A DNA stretch of 37,631 nt from Magnetococcales bacterium (GTDB lineage: Bacteria; Pseudomonadota; Magnetococcia; Magnetococcales; DC0425bin3): positions 1-37,631 of the forward strand of contig JADGBZ010000032.1 in NCBI GenBank assembly GCA_015231175.1, written 5' to 3'. The position numbers and the translations under genes were made by a program. Below, one piece after another: positions 26,444-34,156 of this stretch. The notes below the pieces were generated by a model, which saw only the letters and a list, made by a program, of their open reading frames with translations, was not told the DNA's origin and did not search any database. Each line of letters opens with the position of its first letter. Positions within the stretch are counted from its first letter, which is position 1.

Positions 26444-27459
26444 TTAACGCATCGGGATGGGGATGCCGGCCCGCTTGGCGATTTCCCGGGAGAGCTTCGC
26501 AAAATCCTTGAAGGTCTCCAGGACTGCATAGGTGTGTGAGCCCAGGGCGCCGTCGGCTGGTTTAAGGTGGAAAATCGGCTTGCGCGCCTCCTGGGCCATG
26601 GGCATCAGGCTCCGATAGTGTTTGAGCAGGGCGAAGCAATGGGGGTCGTTGGCGACGACGGCCTCGTTGGCGTCGGGTTCGTCCAGAACATATTTCCGAT
26701 AATGGCTTGGTATGCGGCTGATCCATTTGTTGTAGGATTTGACCGGGCGGTCGAAACGCAGGGAGTGTTGCATGACGACGTAGCCCAGCGGATTCATCTC
26801 ACCCTTGGGCAGGTCCATGCGGGAGTTCGGATTGCGGGCCAGCCGGTCGGTCCACCCCTGTCGCCAATCCCGCAGGGTGGGCCCCAGATTGCGAAGGCCT
26901 TGCAGGGAAAAAAGATCCGGCCCCAGGGGAACGACCAGATAATCCGAGGCGATGAAGGCGGCCCGGTTGATGGCGCCCAGGTTTGGTCCGAGATCCCCAG
27001 AATCACGTTGGCCCGGTGAACTGCCGCCCCTTTCTGCAATATGCGCCAGAAGGCCGAGGTGACGCGGAATGCCCGCTCCTGACTGCTGTCCTTGTCCATG
27101 CATTTGGGCCAGACCTGGGAGAGTTCGTTCTCAAAGGCGGACAAGGCCATGTCGCCGGGGATCAAAGCCAATCCTTCACCAATTTGTTCAAGAGCTGGTT
27201 CGGATATGTCGCCGGTACCGCGCTGTAAAGGGCGGATGCTGCCGAAAATGGTGGAGCGGTTCTGATCCTCGTTCATGGGCCAAAGCCGTTCCATCCGTTC
27301 ATCATCCAAAAAAGCTGCGGATAGATTGCCCTGAGGATCCAAATCGGCAGCCACCACATGCAGACCGAGTTCGGACATCATCCATGCGGTATGGTAGACC
27401 AGGGAGGTCTTGCCGACGCCCCCTTTGTTATTGAAAAACGTCATGACGGGGACGCTCAT
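26444..27459 (-). pseudogene. Second ParA-family ATPase, frameshifted
   Basis: The first frame (ATG 27459, GAGGAAAAGATC upstream) gives MSVPVMTFFNNKGGVGKTSL, with AADLDPQGNLSAAF, and runs to HRANVILG. The reading then continues in another frame as DLGPNLGAINRAAFIASDYLVVPLGPDLFSLQGLRNL through to IAKRAGIPIPMR. The junction near 26995-27000 is explained by loss of one base (VIL-V-DLGPNLG expected). Restoring it gives 1017 bases and a 338-aa protein. This is a phage or plasmid-type ParA without a ParB. It is either a real frameshift or a sequencing error. Start and upstream stop overlap as ATGA. Confidence 0.75.
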
Positions 27460-27860
27460 GATCTTTTCCTCAGGATGACTGCCACATGGGCATCTTCCAC
27501 CAGAAACTCGGGAGGGGGATTGCCATTTTTTTTCCATCGCCTTCCGGGTCAGGCTGATCCCGTAACCAAATTGTTGGACATAGCCCAGCTCCTTGAGCAC
27601 CGCCGCCAGGTTTGGGTTGCGATAATCATATGCCCCGGGTTTGCCAAAATTTTCCTGGGTGACCTGACCAAACGGTCCGCCGGGACTGCATATCTCGACC
27701 CGGTTTTTGAACCAATAGACGCGCATGGGGGCATGGGTATGCTCATACGAGCGGTGCAGAATGGCATTACGCACGATTTGTTGCAGGGCCACCAGAGGGT
27801 AGTCCGGTTGCCGGCTTTCCACCGGGCCAGAGGTGATGTCCACGCAATCGGAGAAAACAA
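27456..27860 (-). pseudogene. ATP-binding regulator (RecG-like/AlbA_2 type), C-terminal fragment
   Basis: The frame reads VDITSGPVESRQPDYPLVALQQIVRNAILHRSYEHTHAPMRVYWFKNRVEICSPGG, followed by NLAAVLKELGYVQQFGYGISLTRKAMEKK. These are the HATPase_c_4 and winged-helix motifs of AlbA_2-containing regulators. At an A8 run (minus strand, 27526-27533) the frame breaks; in the next frame it continues NGNPPPEFLVEDAHVAVILRKRS and stops at an ATGA overlap with the ParA gene. The N-terminal half is absent and replaced by MITE copy C at 27861. The pair was probably an operon. Confidence 0.65.
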
Positions 27861-28008
27861 GTCGCTATTCACCACTCTTTCAAGAAAAGCCCGTACATGA
27901 AAGCCTTTGTCGAGGCCTCGCCCCGAACCCCAACAGGGCGCCGCCCTGAACAAAGCCAGGGAGCCAGCCCCCTGGACCCCGATGCGTTGCCGGGTTCCGA
28001 GTGGTTAC
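27861..28008 (+). repeat. MITE copy C
   Basis: Same orientation as copy A: it reads TCTTTCAAGAAAAGCC, then ACATGAAAGCCTTTGTC, CCTCGCCCCGAACCCC and CAGGGAGCCAGCCCCCTGGA, ending GAGTGGTTAC. Ends are degenerate and I see no target duplication. It truncates the ATP-binding regulator gene. Confidence 0.8.
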
Positions 28009-28194
28009 CCTGAATCAGCTTTTCGGCACCTGGCGAAGTTTTGGCGGGGTTGGGGTGGATCCCCCATTTACGGTGGCTGAAGTGATGATCATGGCCTGAA
28101 AGGTGCGAAGCAGTGACGAATTGTCAATAATATGAAGAGGTTTTTTCAGAGGTGAATGCCAAAGTTTTTTTTCGCGGCTTTGCCCTGGACCCCA

Positions 28195-28225
28195 CCAGGC
28201 GGAAGGGCGCAGCCCTTCCGCCTGG
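28195..28225. repeat. Perfect 14-bp hairpin downstream of the 701-aa gene
   Basis: CCAGGCGGAAGGGC (28195-28208), a GCA loop, and GCCCTTCCGCCTGG (28212-28225) form a perfect inverted repeat. Flanking bases resemble the central part of the MITE family. No T-run follows on the minus strand, so it is not a classical terminator, though it could act as a 3' stabiliser for the neighbouring gene. Confidence 0.7.
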
Positions 28226-28242
28226 ACCTCCATCTCAGTGTT

Positions 28243-30348
28243 TCAACCGATTTTACGGTTGGCCGCTCCCGTTTTTTTCAACAACGGGCTTGGCTGACTT
28301 GCAGCAGGTGAGAGAATACCCCGATAAAACGAATTGCCATGGGCCAGCTTGCTTGAGACCAGAACGGCATCGGCCTCGGGAGTGTTGAGGGCCACCAGAT
28401 CACGAATGAATGCCACCATGTCTTCCGGCGCCGGATAGTTGACCTGCTGCCAGATGGGAACCTTGTGGTAGCCGGCATAACCATGATCATGCATGATCCG
28501 GTCCATCCATTTTTTGAGCTGTCCCGCGCAATACTGGACATCAGCCTGATATCCGCCACCGATATTGACATGGTGCCCTTCAAAATGGACATGGACTGAG
28601 GCGGCCAGAGGGTGCAGTGTACTTCCTGTGACCGCGTTGCCGTTGCAATCCGTGGCCGAGACAACGAGGTCAAACCCATAGACACCTTCATCCGGAACAT
28701 TGGTCAATTGAAGGGTCTGTCCGGAGATGAGATAGGTGACATGCACGGTCTGCTGTAGGGATGTTCCACCGGTTGCCAAAGGGAAAGGATAGTGTGTCAG
28801 CATCTGCGGAATGGCGATGGTTCCGTTATTGCCGACCAGTGGGAAGGTTGTCCCATTGGAGTCGATGGCGAAGTGTGGGGTCAGGGGTTGCGTGACCAGG
28901 GTGCCCGACAGGTGGTAGGTTCCTTTTTGTTCCAGGGCATACTCGGTATAGGGGTAATCCTTGGCTGTGGGCAGGCACCAGATCTGGGTGTGAAAAATGC
29001 CGGAACTGAGCGCATTGGCGTGGGTGGTTGTGACTGAACCCGACAGGGAGAGATGGGGGGAGTCGGTCGCAGAAGCCGTGAAAAGCGGCACGGTACCCTG
29101 GAGATTGATCCCTTCTGTGGTGGTGTTGATGGCATTGAAATGAATTTGGGGGAGACCTCCCACATTGATTCCTGGCAAGGTACTGCCAAAGGCATTCTGG
29201 ATCGCATCTCCGGCCAGGCTGTTGGCGATCCCCTCGGCGATGGGGCCAACTGCGGCGGCAATGGCAATGCCAATGGGTCCGAGAATCACCCCAGCCACCA
29301 GCCAACAATACCAGTCGACCGATACATCGATATTGGGTTGGTCCATGGTCAGATTGGGCTGGATCGTTGCACCGACGAGCGATAAAACGAGCGAACCGTG
29401 AAAAGTTCCGGTTGCTTCGTAACAAAAGACGGATTTGGAAACCGACCCGTTGATGGCGATATGACCGTTGGCAAAGCTGTCCGCCAGCTGGTTGATGGTG
29501 ACCCCCTGGGTGTCGAACCCGGGTGAGGAACCGCAGGTCAAAGGCATGTGGGCCGCATCGGTGCCCAATCGGGTCATGACCGCCGGGCAGAACACCAGGG
29601 AGTGGAACGCATCCGGCGAAATGCTGATGCAGGCGCCATCGCTGGCTGCGGTGATCGCCGTTTTGGTTTTGTCGAGAACATTGCCACTACCCATTTTGTT
29701 TTTGAGCAGAATACCATAGAACACCAAGGCTTGTTTATGGCGGTTGGCGTTGGCCAGGCAGTGCATGTCCAGCTTGGCGAACCGCAGGGCTGGCACCAAA
29801 GAACCATCGTGGTTGGGATCGACCTGGAAACCCAGGGGAATATTGGGCGCCGGCATGCCATGGATGAAATCGGTCAGAAAGTCATGGGTGAGGGTATTGA
29901 AGAGAGCCGGGGTGATGGGCGTTCCATTCAGGTCGTGAATGATTTCCTGGTTTGTTGCCGCACTCCAGTTGATGGCCACTACGGCGTGCGCCAGGTCGAC
30001 CATTACCTGTTTGGTGTTGTAGTTAGCCTGGGTCAGTCGAATCACCATGGTGACGGTGAGCGAACCGGCCAGAGGGCAGATGGTGAGTGCAACCGGTGCG
30101 GTGACGACAACCGATCCACGATCAAAAGCCAGGGTCAGGGTGACCATGTTCCCCTCTTTGAGGTCAAGGAGAAGATCCTTGATCACCAGATGGGCTGAGC
30201 CGTTCACTCCGTTGCCAGCCAGGGGGATGCTTATCTCGAATGGTGGCACCATGGGCTCTCCGCCCAACAGCAGGTTGTTCATCAACAGCTTTCTGACCGT
30301 GTCGTTGGAGAGTTCGGCAACCAGATCATAACCTGCGAGCAAGCTCAT
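28243..30348 (-). CDS. Large protein of unknown function, possibly P47/TULIP-like
   Basis: The 701-aa product starts MSLLAGYDLVAELSNDTVRKLLMNNLL and is rich in beta segments (GNMVTLTLAFDRGSVVVTAPV, GSLTVTMVIRLTQANYN). One long glycine/alanine hydrophobic helix (WYCWLVAGVILGPIGIAIAAAVGPIAEGIANSLAG) lies near the middle. The opening motif, beta-rich body and central hydrophobic helix recall clostridial P47/OrfX TULIP lipid-binding proteins, but this is only a resemblance from memory. There is no signal peptide. The start ATG overlaps the stop of the 109-aa gene (TAATG at 30346-30350), so the two are translationally coupled. Confidence 0.55.
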   Translation of the reverse strand: MSLLAGYDLVAELSNDTVRKLLMNNLLLGGEPMVPPFEISIPLAGNGVNGSAHLVIKDLLLDLKEGNMVTLTLAFDRGSVVVTAPVALTICPLAGSLTVTMVIRLTQANYNTKQVMVDLAHAVVAINWSAATNQEIIHDLNGTPITPALFNTLTHDFLTDFIHGMPAPNIPLGFQVDPNHDGSLVPALRFAKLDMHCLANANRHKQALVFYGILLKNKMGSGNVLDKTKTAITAASDGACISISPDAFHSLVFCPAVMTRLGTDAAHMPLTCGSSPGFDTQGVTINQLADSFANGHIAINGSVSKSVFCYEATGTFHGSLVLSLVGATIQPNLTMDQPNIDVSVDWYCWLVAGVILGPIGIAIAAAVGPIAEGIANSLAGDAIQNAFGSTLPGINVGGLPQIHFNAINTTTEGINLQGTVPLFTASATDSPHLSLSGSVTTTHANALSSGIFHTQIWCLPTAKDYPYTEYALEQKGTYHLSGTLVTQPLTPHFAIDSNGTTFPLVGNNGTIAIPQMLTHYPFPLATGGTSLQQTVHVTYLISGQTLQLTNVPDEGVYGFDLVVSATDCNGNAVTGSTLHPLAASVHVHFEGHHVNIGGGYQADVQYCAGQLKKWMDRIMHDHGYAGYHKVPIWQQVNYPAPEDMVAFIRDLVALNTPEADAVLVSSKLAHGNSFYRGILSPAASQPSPLLKKTGAANRKIG

Positions 30349-30677
30349 TATTTTTCCCCCCGATTGAAGAGCCCACGGACGTGAAATGTCACATTTTGTT
30401 TACTGTTGGAGTTTTTCAAGGCCCGGTAGGGCACATCGGAGAGGCCACAGAGTTGTGGCTCGCGCTGTTTGATCTCGGCGATGGCCTTTTCCGACAGATC
30501 CACCCCGATATCCTTGAGGAGCTGAAAGGGATGGATCAGAAACAATTGTCCCCCGTTGGGCTTCTGTCCGATCCGGGCGACGATCTCTTTCTCGTGTTCC
30601 ATGAGTTCGGCAAACGAATTGGCCTGAATGCGGGTTGTCACCGTGGCGCTGCCCCGGCTGCTTCCTGTTGTTGGCAT
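30348..30677 (-). CDS. Small hypothetical protein coupled to the 701-aa gene
   Basis: The 109-aa product starts at ATG 30677 with GAGGAGATAACC upstream, a strong site. Features are a Ser/Thr-rich start (MPTTGSSRGSATVTTRIQAN), a helical middle (FAELMEHEKEIVARIGQKPNGG) and LFLIHPFQLLKDIGVDLSEKAIAEIKQREP. The last block faintly recalls leader or recognition helices of some peptide-modification systems, but I cannot assign it. It is the first gene of the two-gene unit, following an AT-rich promoter region. Confidence 0.6.
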   Translation of the reverse strand: MPTTGSSRGSATVTTRIQANSFAELMEHEKEIVARIGQKPNGGQLFLIHPFQLLKDIGVDLSEKAIAEIKQREPQLCGLSDVPYRALKNSNSKQNVTFHVRGLFNRGEK

Positions 30678-31148
30678 GGTTATCTCCTCAACTGCCTGGT
30701 AACAATCTTGATAATTGAAGATCATGATGATTATTGTATCTATCATGAAACGAAATTTGGCTTGTACAATAAGGGTGTCATGCGACCCGTGCAAGCGATA
30801 ATCATGTTATTAATTAAAAATTGTAAACAAAATTAATTATAAAGGAATATCCTGAAGGAACGATTTCAGTTTTAATAAATTTAAAGTTAGACATTGTATA
30901 TTTGTGTAATTATGAAAGATTGAATTACAATTTTAATAATATTTTTTTGCATTCACCCTCCAAAGACAGAATGAAAGGGTGGATTGGAGGTCCGGAATTT
31001 TTTTGGAGCTTTCTGCCCTTTCCAGAATCCGGCATTTGCAGGCTGCTGAAAATGGCCTCCGACGCGCCCTTTCCGAGACCTCTGGATTGGGACGTTCGAC
31101 TGAGACAGTCAACGAAGCAGACGCTTGATCTGGAATCGGAATAAGGTT

Positions 31149-31203
31149 CTGCCAGGGAGTCAGCCCCTTGACCCGGATGCGTGGCCGGGTGGTGAATAGT
31201 GAC
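31149..31203 (+). repeat. MITE right-end fragment
   Basis: Reads CTGCCAGGGAGTCAGCCCC then GGATGCGTGGCCGGGTGGTG and AATAGTGAC, the last third of the MITE family. No left part is present. It lies just upstream of the leader of the first tandem gene. Confidence 0.65.
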
Positions 31204-31263
31204 GAAAATATTTCTTAACCTCGTGGGCCGTTCTGTCGATGAGTCAAACAAGCCACGAGTGCG

Positions 31264-31343
31264 GGCTGACTCGGTAAAAATGATCAGCCTACCTCCGCCA
31301 GGGAAGGTATTCGGGTTGTTGACCGAAATAGAGTGCAGGAGGT
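31264..31343 (+). promoter_or_regulatory. Conserved 5' leader with anti-SD segment, first tandem gene
   Basis: A hairpin is formed by GGCTGA (31264-31269) and TCAGCC (31284-31289) around TAAAAATGA. The segment ACCTCC (31291-31296) is an exact complement of the SD bases GGAGGT (31338-31343). A second small stem TTCGG/CCGAA lies between. The same order recurs before the second paralog (32179-32259). I infer possible translational control. Confidence 0.5.
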
Positions 31344-31349
31344 TACGAA

Positions 31350-31928
31350 ATGGAGATTACCCATCTGCAAGGCAATCTGGCTTTGCAAAACAGTCGATTC
31401 GATGTGGGCAACCAAGATGGAGAGCAGGCGACGGTCCGTGCGGACGATGCCGGGCGCTCTGCGTGGAAGGAACCGGCAGCAACCCTTTCCATGCGTGATG
31501 CCGGAAAAGCTGTCTCGGATGCCGCTTCCAAACTGCCGCCTTCATTGAAGGGGGCCGGTGACAGCGCTGGGGGTGTGTCGGTGGATAAAACACTGCCACC
31601 GATTTTGCGGGGTGCTCAAAAAGGTGCCGGGGGCAACGTCGCTCCGGCCAAACCGGTGCAGGATGGGGTGCTGCGCCCCTTGAACGAGAAGGCGACGCCG
31701 GATGCCGGTCAAGCGCCTGCCGCCAACGATCAGTTGGACCTTCAGGCCAAATCCGAGCCGGTGATGCGGGCCATCAAGGAGAAAGTCAACAATCTTTTCA
31801 AGGTCTATCCGAACGGTGGTTCCGAGCGGCACGCCGAAAAGGTTCCTTCGCACGCCAAGTCGGCTCCAAAGGTCGTGCCGGGCCTTATGTCGCAGAAGAA
31901 GACTGTTTCGGTGGATATGTATGCCTGA
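31350..31928 (+). CDS. Hypothetical protein, tandem paralog 1
   Basis: The 192-aa product begins MEITHLQGNLALQNSRFDVG and has no signal or membrane segment. Most of it is low-complexity and Ala/Gly/Pro/Lys-rich, likely disordered. Conserved with paralog 2 are the KPVQDGVLRP block, the helix EPVMRAIKEKVNNLFKVYPNGG (about residues 136-157) and the terminus KKTVSVDMYA. The ribosome site AGGAGG lies eight bases upstream. A terminator follows. Function unknown; the disordered body with an MEIT start and a VSVxxYA end is unlike any enzyme. Confidence 0.65.
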   Translation: MEITHLQGNLALQNSRFDVGNQDGEQATVRADDAGRSAWKEPAATLSMRDAGKAVSDAASKLPPSLKGAGDSAGGVSVDKTLPPILRGAQKGAGGNVAPAKPVQDGVLRPLNEKATPDAGQAPAANDQLDLQAKSEPVMRAIKEKVNNLFKVYPNGGSERHAEKVPSHAKSAPKVVPGLMSQKKTVSVDMYA

Positions 31929-31981
31929 CCAGTCTTGAAATGCCCTGGTCTCTGCGGAGATGGGGAGTGTGCAAGGTTGAG

Positions 31982-32014
31982 GGCCGGGACTCTTGGGGTT
32001 TCGGCCTTTTTTTT
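31982..32014 (+). terminator. Rho-independent terminator, tandem gene 1
   Basis: GGCCG (31982-31986) pairs with CGGCC (32002-32006), with further G-U supported pairing inside, followed by eight T at 32007-32014. Confidence 0.65.
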
Positions 32015-32037
32015 GGTCCATGGACCATGGTGGATCT

Positions 32038-32074
32038 CTGGCTACCGATGCGTCGCCGGGTGGTGATTGGTTGC
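32038..32074 (+). repeat. MITE right-end fragment
   Basis: Reads CGATGCGTCGCCGGGTGGTG then ATTGGTTG, the last 30 or so bases of the MITE family. Its position upstream of tandem gene 2 mirrors the fragment upstream of tandem gene 1, supporting duplication of a unit that already contained it. Confidence 0.55.
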
Positions 32075-32178
32075 AAAATGTGTGGATGAGCGCAGTTGCA
32101 AAAAATCGGCGGGATTTTGAGGATTGTTGTCAACTTGTGACGCAACCAGGCCGATAAGAGTCTCAAGACACGGGTATG

Positions 32179-32259
32179 GGCTGGCTCTGTAAAAATGAAC
32201 AGCCTACCTCCAGCCAGGGATGGGAATTCGGGATGATACCCGATTCAGAAGCAGGGGGT
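32179..32259 (+). promoter_or_regulatory. Conserved 5' leader with anti-SD segment, second tandem gene
   Basis: A hairpin GGCTG (32179-32183) / CAGCC (32200-32204) again surrounds a TAAAAATGA loop. ACCTCC (32206-32211) can pair with GGGGGT (32254-32259), the SD, with one G-U pair. The stem TCGGG/CCCGA lies between. The architecture matches the leader at 31264-31343 although SD and stem bases differ. Confidence 0.5.
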
Positions 32260-32266
32260 TATTGTT

Positions 32267-32851
32267 ATGGAAATCACCAGCATGCAAGTCGGTGCCACTT
32301 TTCGGATGGAGCAAAGTGCGCAGCCTCAGGAGACGGTTGGTAAGGAAGCGGACCAGAATGGGGTTGCGGTGCGTCCGGATCGTCAGGGTTCTTCCTATCC
32401 GGTGCAAAAGGATACGGTTGACTTCTCCAAGGTAGATGCCTTGCCGCTGGATAAGGGGCAGGGCGTTCGGGATAGCCAAGCGCTGCCTCCGCCTCCGCTG
32501 CGGAAGGGGACCGAGGAGCAGGCAGATGTTGCCCAGAAGGGTGTTGCCTCCGCGTCCAAGCCGGTTCGGGATGGCATTCTGCGGCCCTGGGATGACGCCT
32601 CGGCTGGCCAGATCCAGATTCCAGGGGTTGCTACCGACAAGGGAAACAAGGGACAGGTTGACGTTCAAACCAAGGCGGAGCCTGTGGTCAAGGCGATCAA
32701 GGAGAAGGTCGAGAATCTCTTCAAAATCTACCCCAACGGCGGGCAAAATCGCGAGGAGAAGGTCGATGTTCCGGCTGCCAGGTCGTTACGTGGAGGCGCA
32801 ACGCCGGCACTGGCCCAGAAGCAGGCCGTTTCTGTAAATCTGTATGCCTGA
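32267..32851 (+). CDS. Hypothetical protein, tandem paralog 2
   Basis: The 194-aa product begins MEITSMQVGATFRMEQSAQP, shares KPVRDGILRPWDDA and EPVVKAIKEKVENLFKIYPNGG (about residues 138-159), and ends KQAVSVNLYA. The middle is charged and Pro-rich with little conservation, so it is probably disordered. No signal or membrane segment. The start ATG 32267 follows AGGGGGTTATTGTT. A strong terminator follows. Divergence from paralog 1 outside the conserved blocks indicates an old duplication kept under selection at the C-terminus. Confidence 0.65.
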   Translation: MEITSMQVGATFRMEQSAQPQETVGKEADQNGVAVRPDRQGSSYPVQKDTVDFSKVDALPLDKGQGVRDSQALPPPPLRKGTEEQADVAQKGVASASKPVRDGILRPWDDASAGQIQIPGVATDKGNKGQVDVQTKAEPVVKAIKEKVENLFKIYPNGGQNREEKVDVPAARSLRGGATPALAQKQAVSVNLYA

Positions 32852-32912
32852 CAGCGTACTGCGCGGGGATAGGTGAACAGGTTGCTTGTCGGCAGGGTGT
32901 AACCAGGCAGCG

Positions 32913-32945
32913 AGGCCGGAGCCGTTTTGGTTCCGGCCTTTTTGT
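32913..32945 (+). terminator. Rho-independent terminator, tandem gene 2
   Basis: AGGCCGGAGCC (32913-32923), loop GTTTT, GGTTCCGGCCT (32929-32939), one G-U pair, then TTTTTG. Confidence 0.85.
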
Positions 32946-33043
32946 TTGTCGTTGCAGGCCTGGGTCATATATCGCGAGATTGATCGGCTGTCGCCAACCG
33001 GGCGCATGCCGGGAGGGGGAGGGGACATGCCGAATGATTCACC

Positions 33044-33319
33044 TCAGACGACCCAATGCCGTTTGGAAGCAGCCGGGGCGGGAGAGTTGGACTCCTCCTT
33101 TCCGGATTTTTTTGCCGGTAGGGAGTCTGTTTTGGGCTCGAATTTAAGACAGGTCAAGCCAGAGGCGGACCGAACCTCATGGGATGGCAGAAACCGGCTC
33201 TTGAAGCCCATCACAGTACACCCCCTGGGAAATCCAGCATCCCAGGTGATCCGAAAATGCTTGCAGGTCAGGCAGTCGGCGGGTTGCTCCTCATGGGAGG
33301 AGTGCGATTTTTTGGACAT
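33044..33319 (-). CDS. Small Cys-containing conserved protein
   Basis: The 91-aa product starts at ATG 33319 with GGGGGAG six bases upstream. Its core CLTCKHFRITWDAGFPRGCTVMGFKSRFLPSHEVRSASGLTCLKFEPK has a CxxC pair plus two further Cys (GCTVMG, LTCLKF), consistent with a metal-binding site. Small proteins with this core occur in various proteobacteria and are sometimes labelled uracil-DNA glycosylase by error, as I recall. The C-terminus is Ser/Pro/Ala-rich. MITE copy D begins about ten bases upstream of the start and may have altered its promoter. Confidence 0.7.
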   Translation of the reverse strand: MSKKSHSSHEEQPADCLTCKHFRITWDAGFPRGCTVMGFKSRFLPSHEVRSASGLTCLKFEPKTDSLPAKKSGKEESNSPAPAASKRHWVV

Positions 33320-33328
33320 GACCATCTC

Positions 33329-33473
33329 CCCCTTTCAGCACCATTTCAAAAAAAGCCTGGATATGAAAGTCTTTGTCAGGGCTTCGCCCCGAACCTCACC
33401 AGGACGCTGTTCTGGACCTGCCAGGGAGCCAGCCCCCTGGACTCCGATTCGTTGCCAAGTGGTGAATAGTGAC
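33329..33473 (+). repeat. MITE copy D
   Basis: Same orientation as copy A: TTTCAAAAAAAGCCTGGATA, TGAAAGTCTTTGTCAGGGC, then CAGGGAGCCAGCCCCCTGGA and the right end GGTGAATAGTGAC. The left terminus is degraded (no GTAACTAT), and no target duplication is seen. It separates the small Cys protein from the HPP gene. Confidence 0.8.
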
Positions 33474-33507
33474 AAGCAATGATCTATGAAGCAATTTTCA
33501 AGCCAAG

Positions 33508-34056
33508 TCACCACCAGCATTTTGGGTAGCGTCGGTTGGCCGGAATATTGTTCACCAGAAGGGCGACCAAGAGCATCAGCAGAGCTCCCAATCCTGCCGG
33601 GATCATGGCATAGAAATAACCTTGGGCGTGGATGTGTTCGGAGCCGATGACGGCAATCAGGGCTGTGGCGCCACCGGGGGGGTGCAGGGTGCGGGTCATC
33701 TGCATGGCCACGATGGCCAAAGAGACCGCCAGGGCTCCGGCCAGCCAAGGTTCCGCACCGAAAAGCCGGAACACGGTGACGCCTATCACAGCGGAAATGA
33801 CGTGACCGCCCAGCAGATTGCGGGGTTGGGCCAGGGGCGAATCGATGGCACCATGGATCAGGACGGCGGACGCCCCAAAAGAGCCGATGATCAGGACCAG
33901 ATCCTGAGGGGCCATCACGCTTTGATGGAGATGGCCAACCAGAGCGATACCCAAAAAAGAACCAAGCCAGGACCAAAACATTTCCCGGGGTGGGACGGGG
34001 CCGACCTTGATGCCAGAGCCGAGCATTTTATAAAAATAACCGCGGACGAATCCCAC
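33508..34056 (-). CDS. HPP-family integral membrane protein
   Basis: The 182-aa protein has four to five hydrophobic helices (FWSWLGSFLGIALVGHL, DLVLIIGSFGASAVLIHG, ISAVIGVTVFRLFG, ALAVSLAIVAMQMT, AMIPAGLGALLMLLVALLVN). It carries the HPPGGATALIAV motif that names the family. Some HPP proteins transport nitrite; the role here is unknown. The start is GTG 34056 with AGGAGG seven bases upstream; the open frame continues to 34089 without a better site. Confidence 0.88.
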   Translation of the reverse strand: MGFVRGYFYKMLGSGIKVGPVPPREMFWSWLGSFLGIALVGHLHQSVMAPQDLVLIIGSFGASAVLIHGAIDSPLAQPRNLLGGHVISAVIGVTVFRLFGAEPWLAGALAVSLAIVAMQMTRTLHPPGGATALIAVIGSEHIHAQGYFYAMIPAGLGALLMLLVALLVNNIPANRRYPKCWW

Positions 34057-34156
34057 ACCTCGACCTCCTGGCTGACCGACCGGATCCAAGACCCACTCAC
34101 GAAGGGTGTCAGAATGAGACCATGGCGCCGGCGCAGCAAGGTGTGATGATCATCGA

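Larger units (their letters stand above)
30678..31349. other. AT-rich intergenic region
   Basis: About 670 bases with no credible gene. From 30690 to 30960 the sequence is strikingly AT-rich (TATTAATTAAAAATTGTAAA, then AATTAATTATAAAGG, then TAATAATATTTTTTTG) in an otherwise GC-rich window. It should hold the promoter of the minus-strand two-gene unit and the regulatory region of the first tandem gene. A MITE fragment lies at 31149-31203. Confidence 0.6.

Noticed and set aside
28195-28225. Hairpin as a rho-independent terminator of the 701-aa gene
   Set aside because: No T-run follows on the minus strand; listed as a repeat instead.
28015-28233. Minus frame between MITE C and the 701-aa gene
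   Set aside because: It runs through a 14-bp hairpin and has no recognisable domain; I could not link it to the truncated ATP-binding gene.
32886-33482. 198-codon plus frame after tandem gene 2
   Set aside because: It starts at a terminator and overlaps, antisense, a small Cys protein whose motif is convincing.
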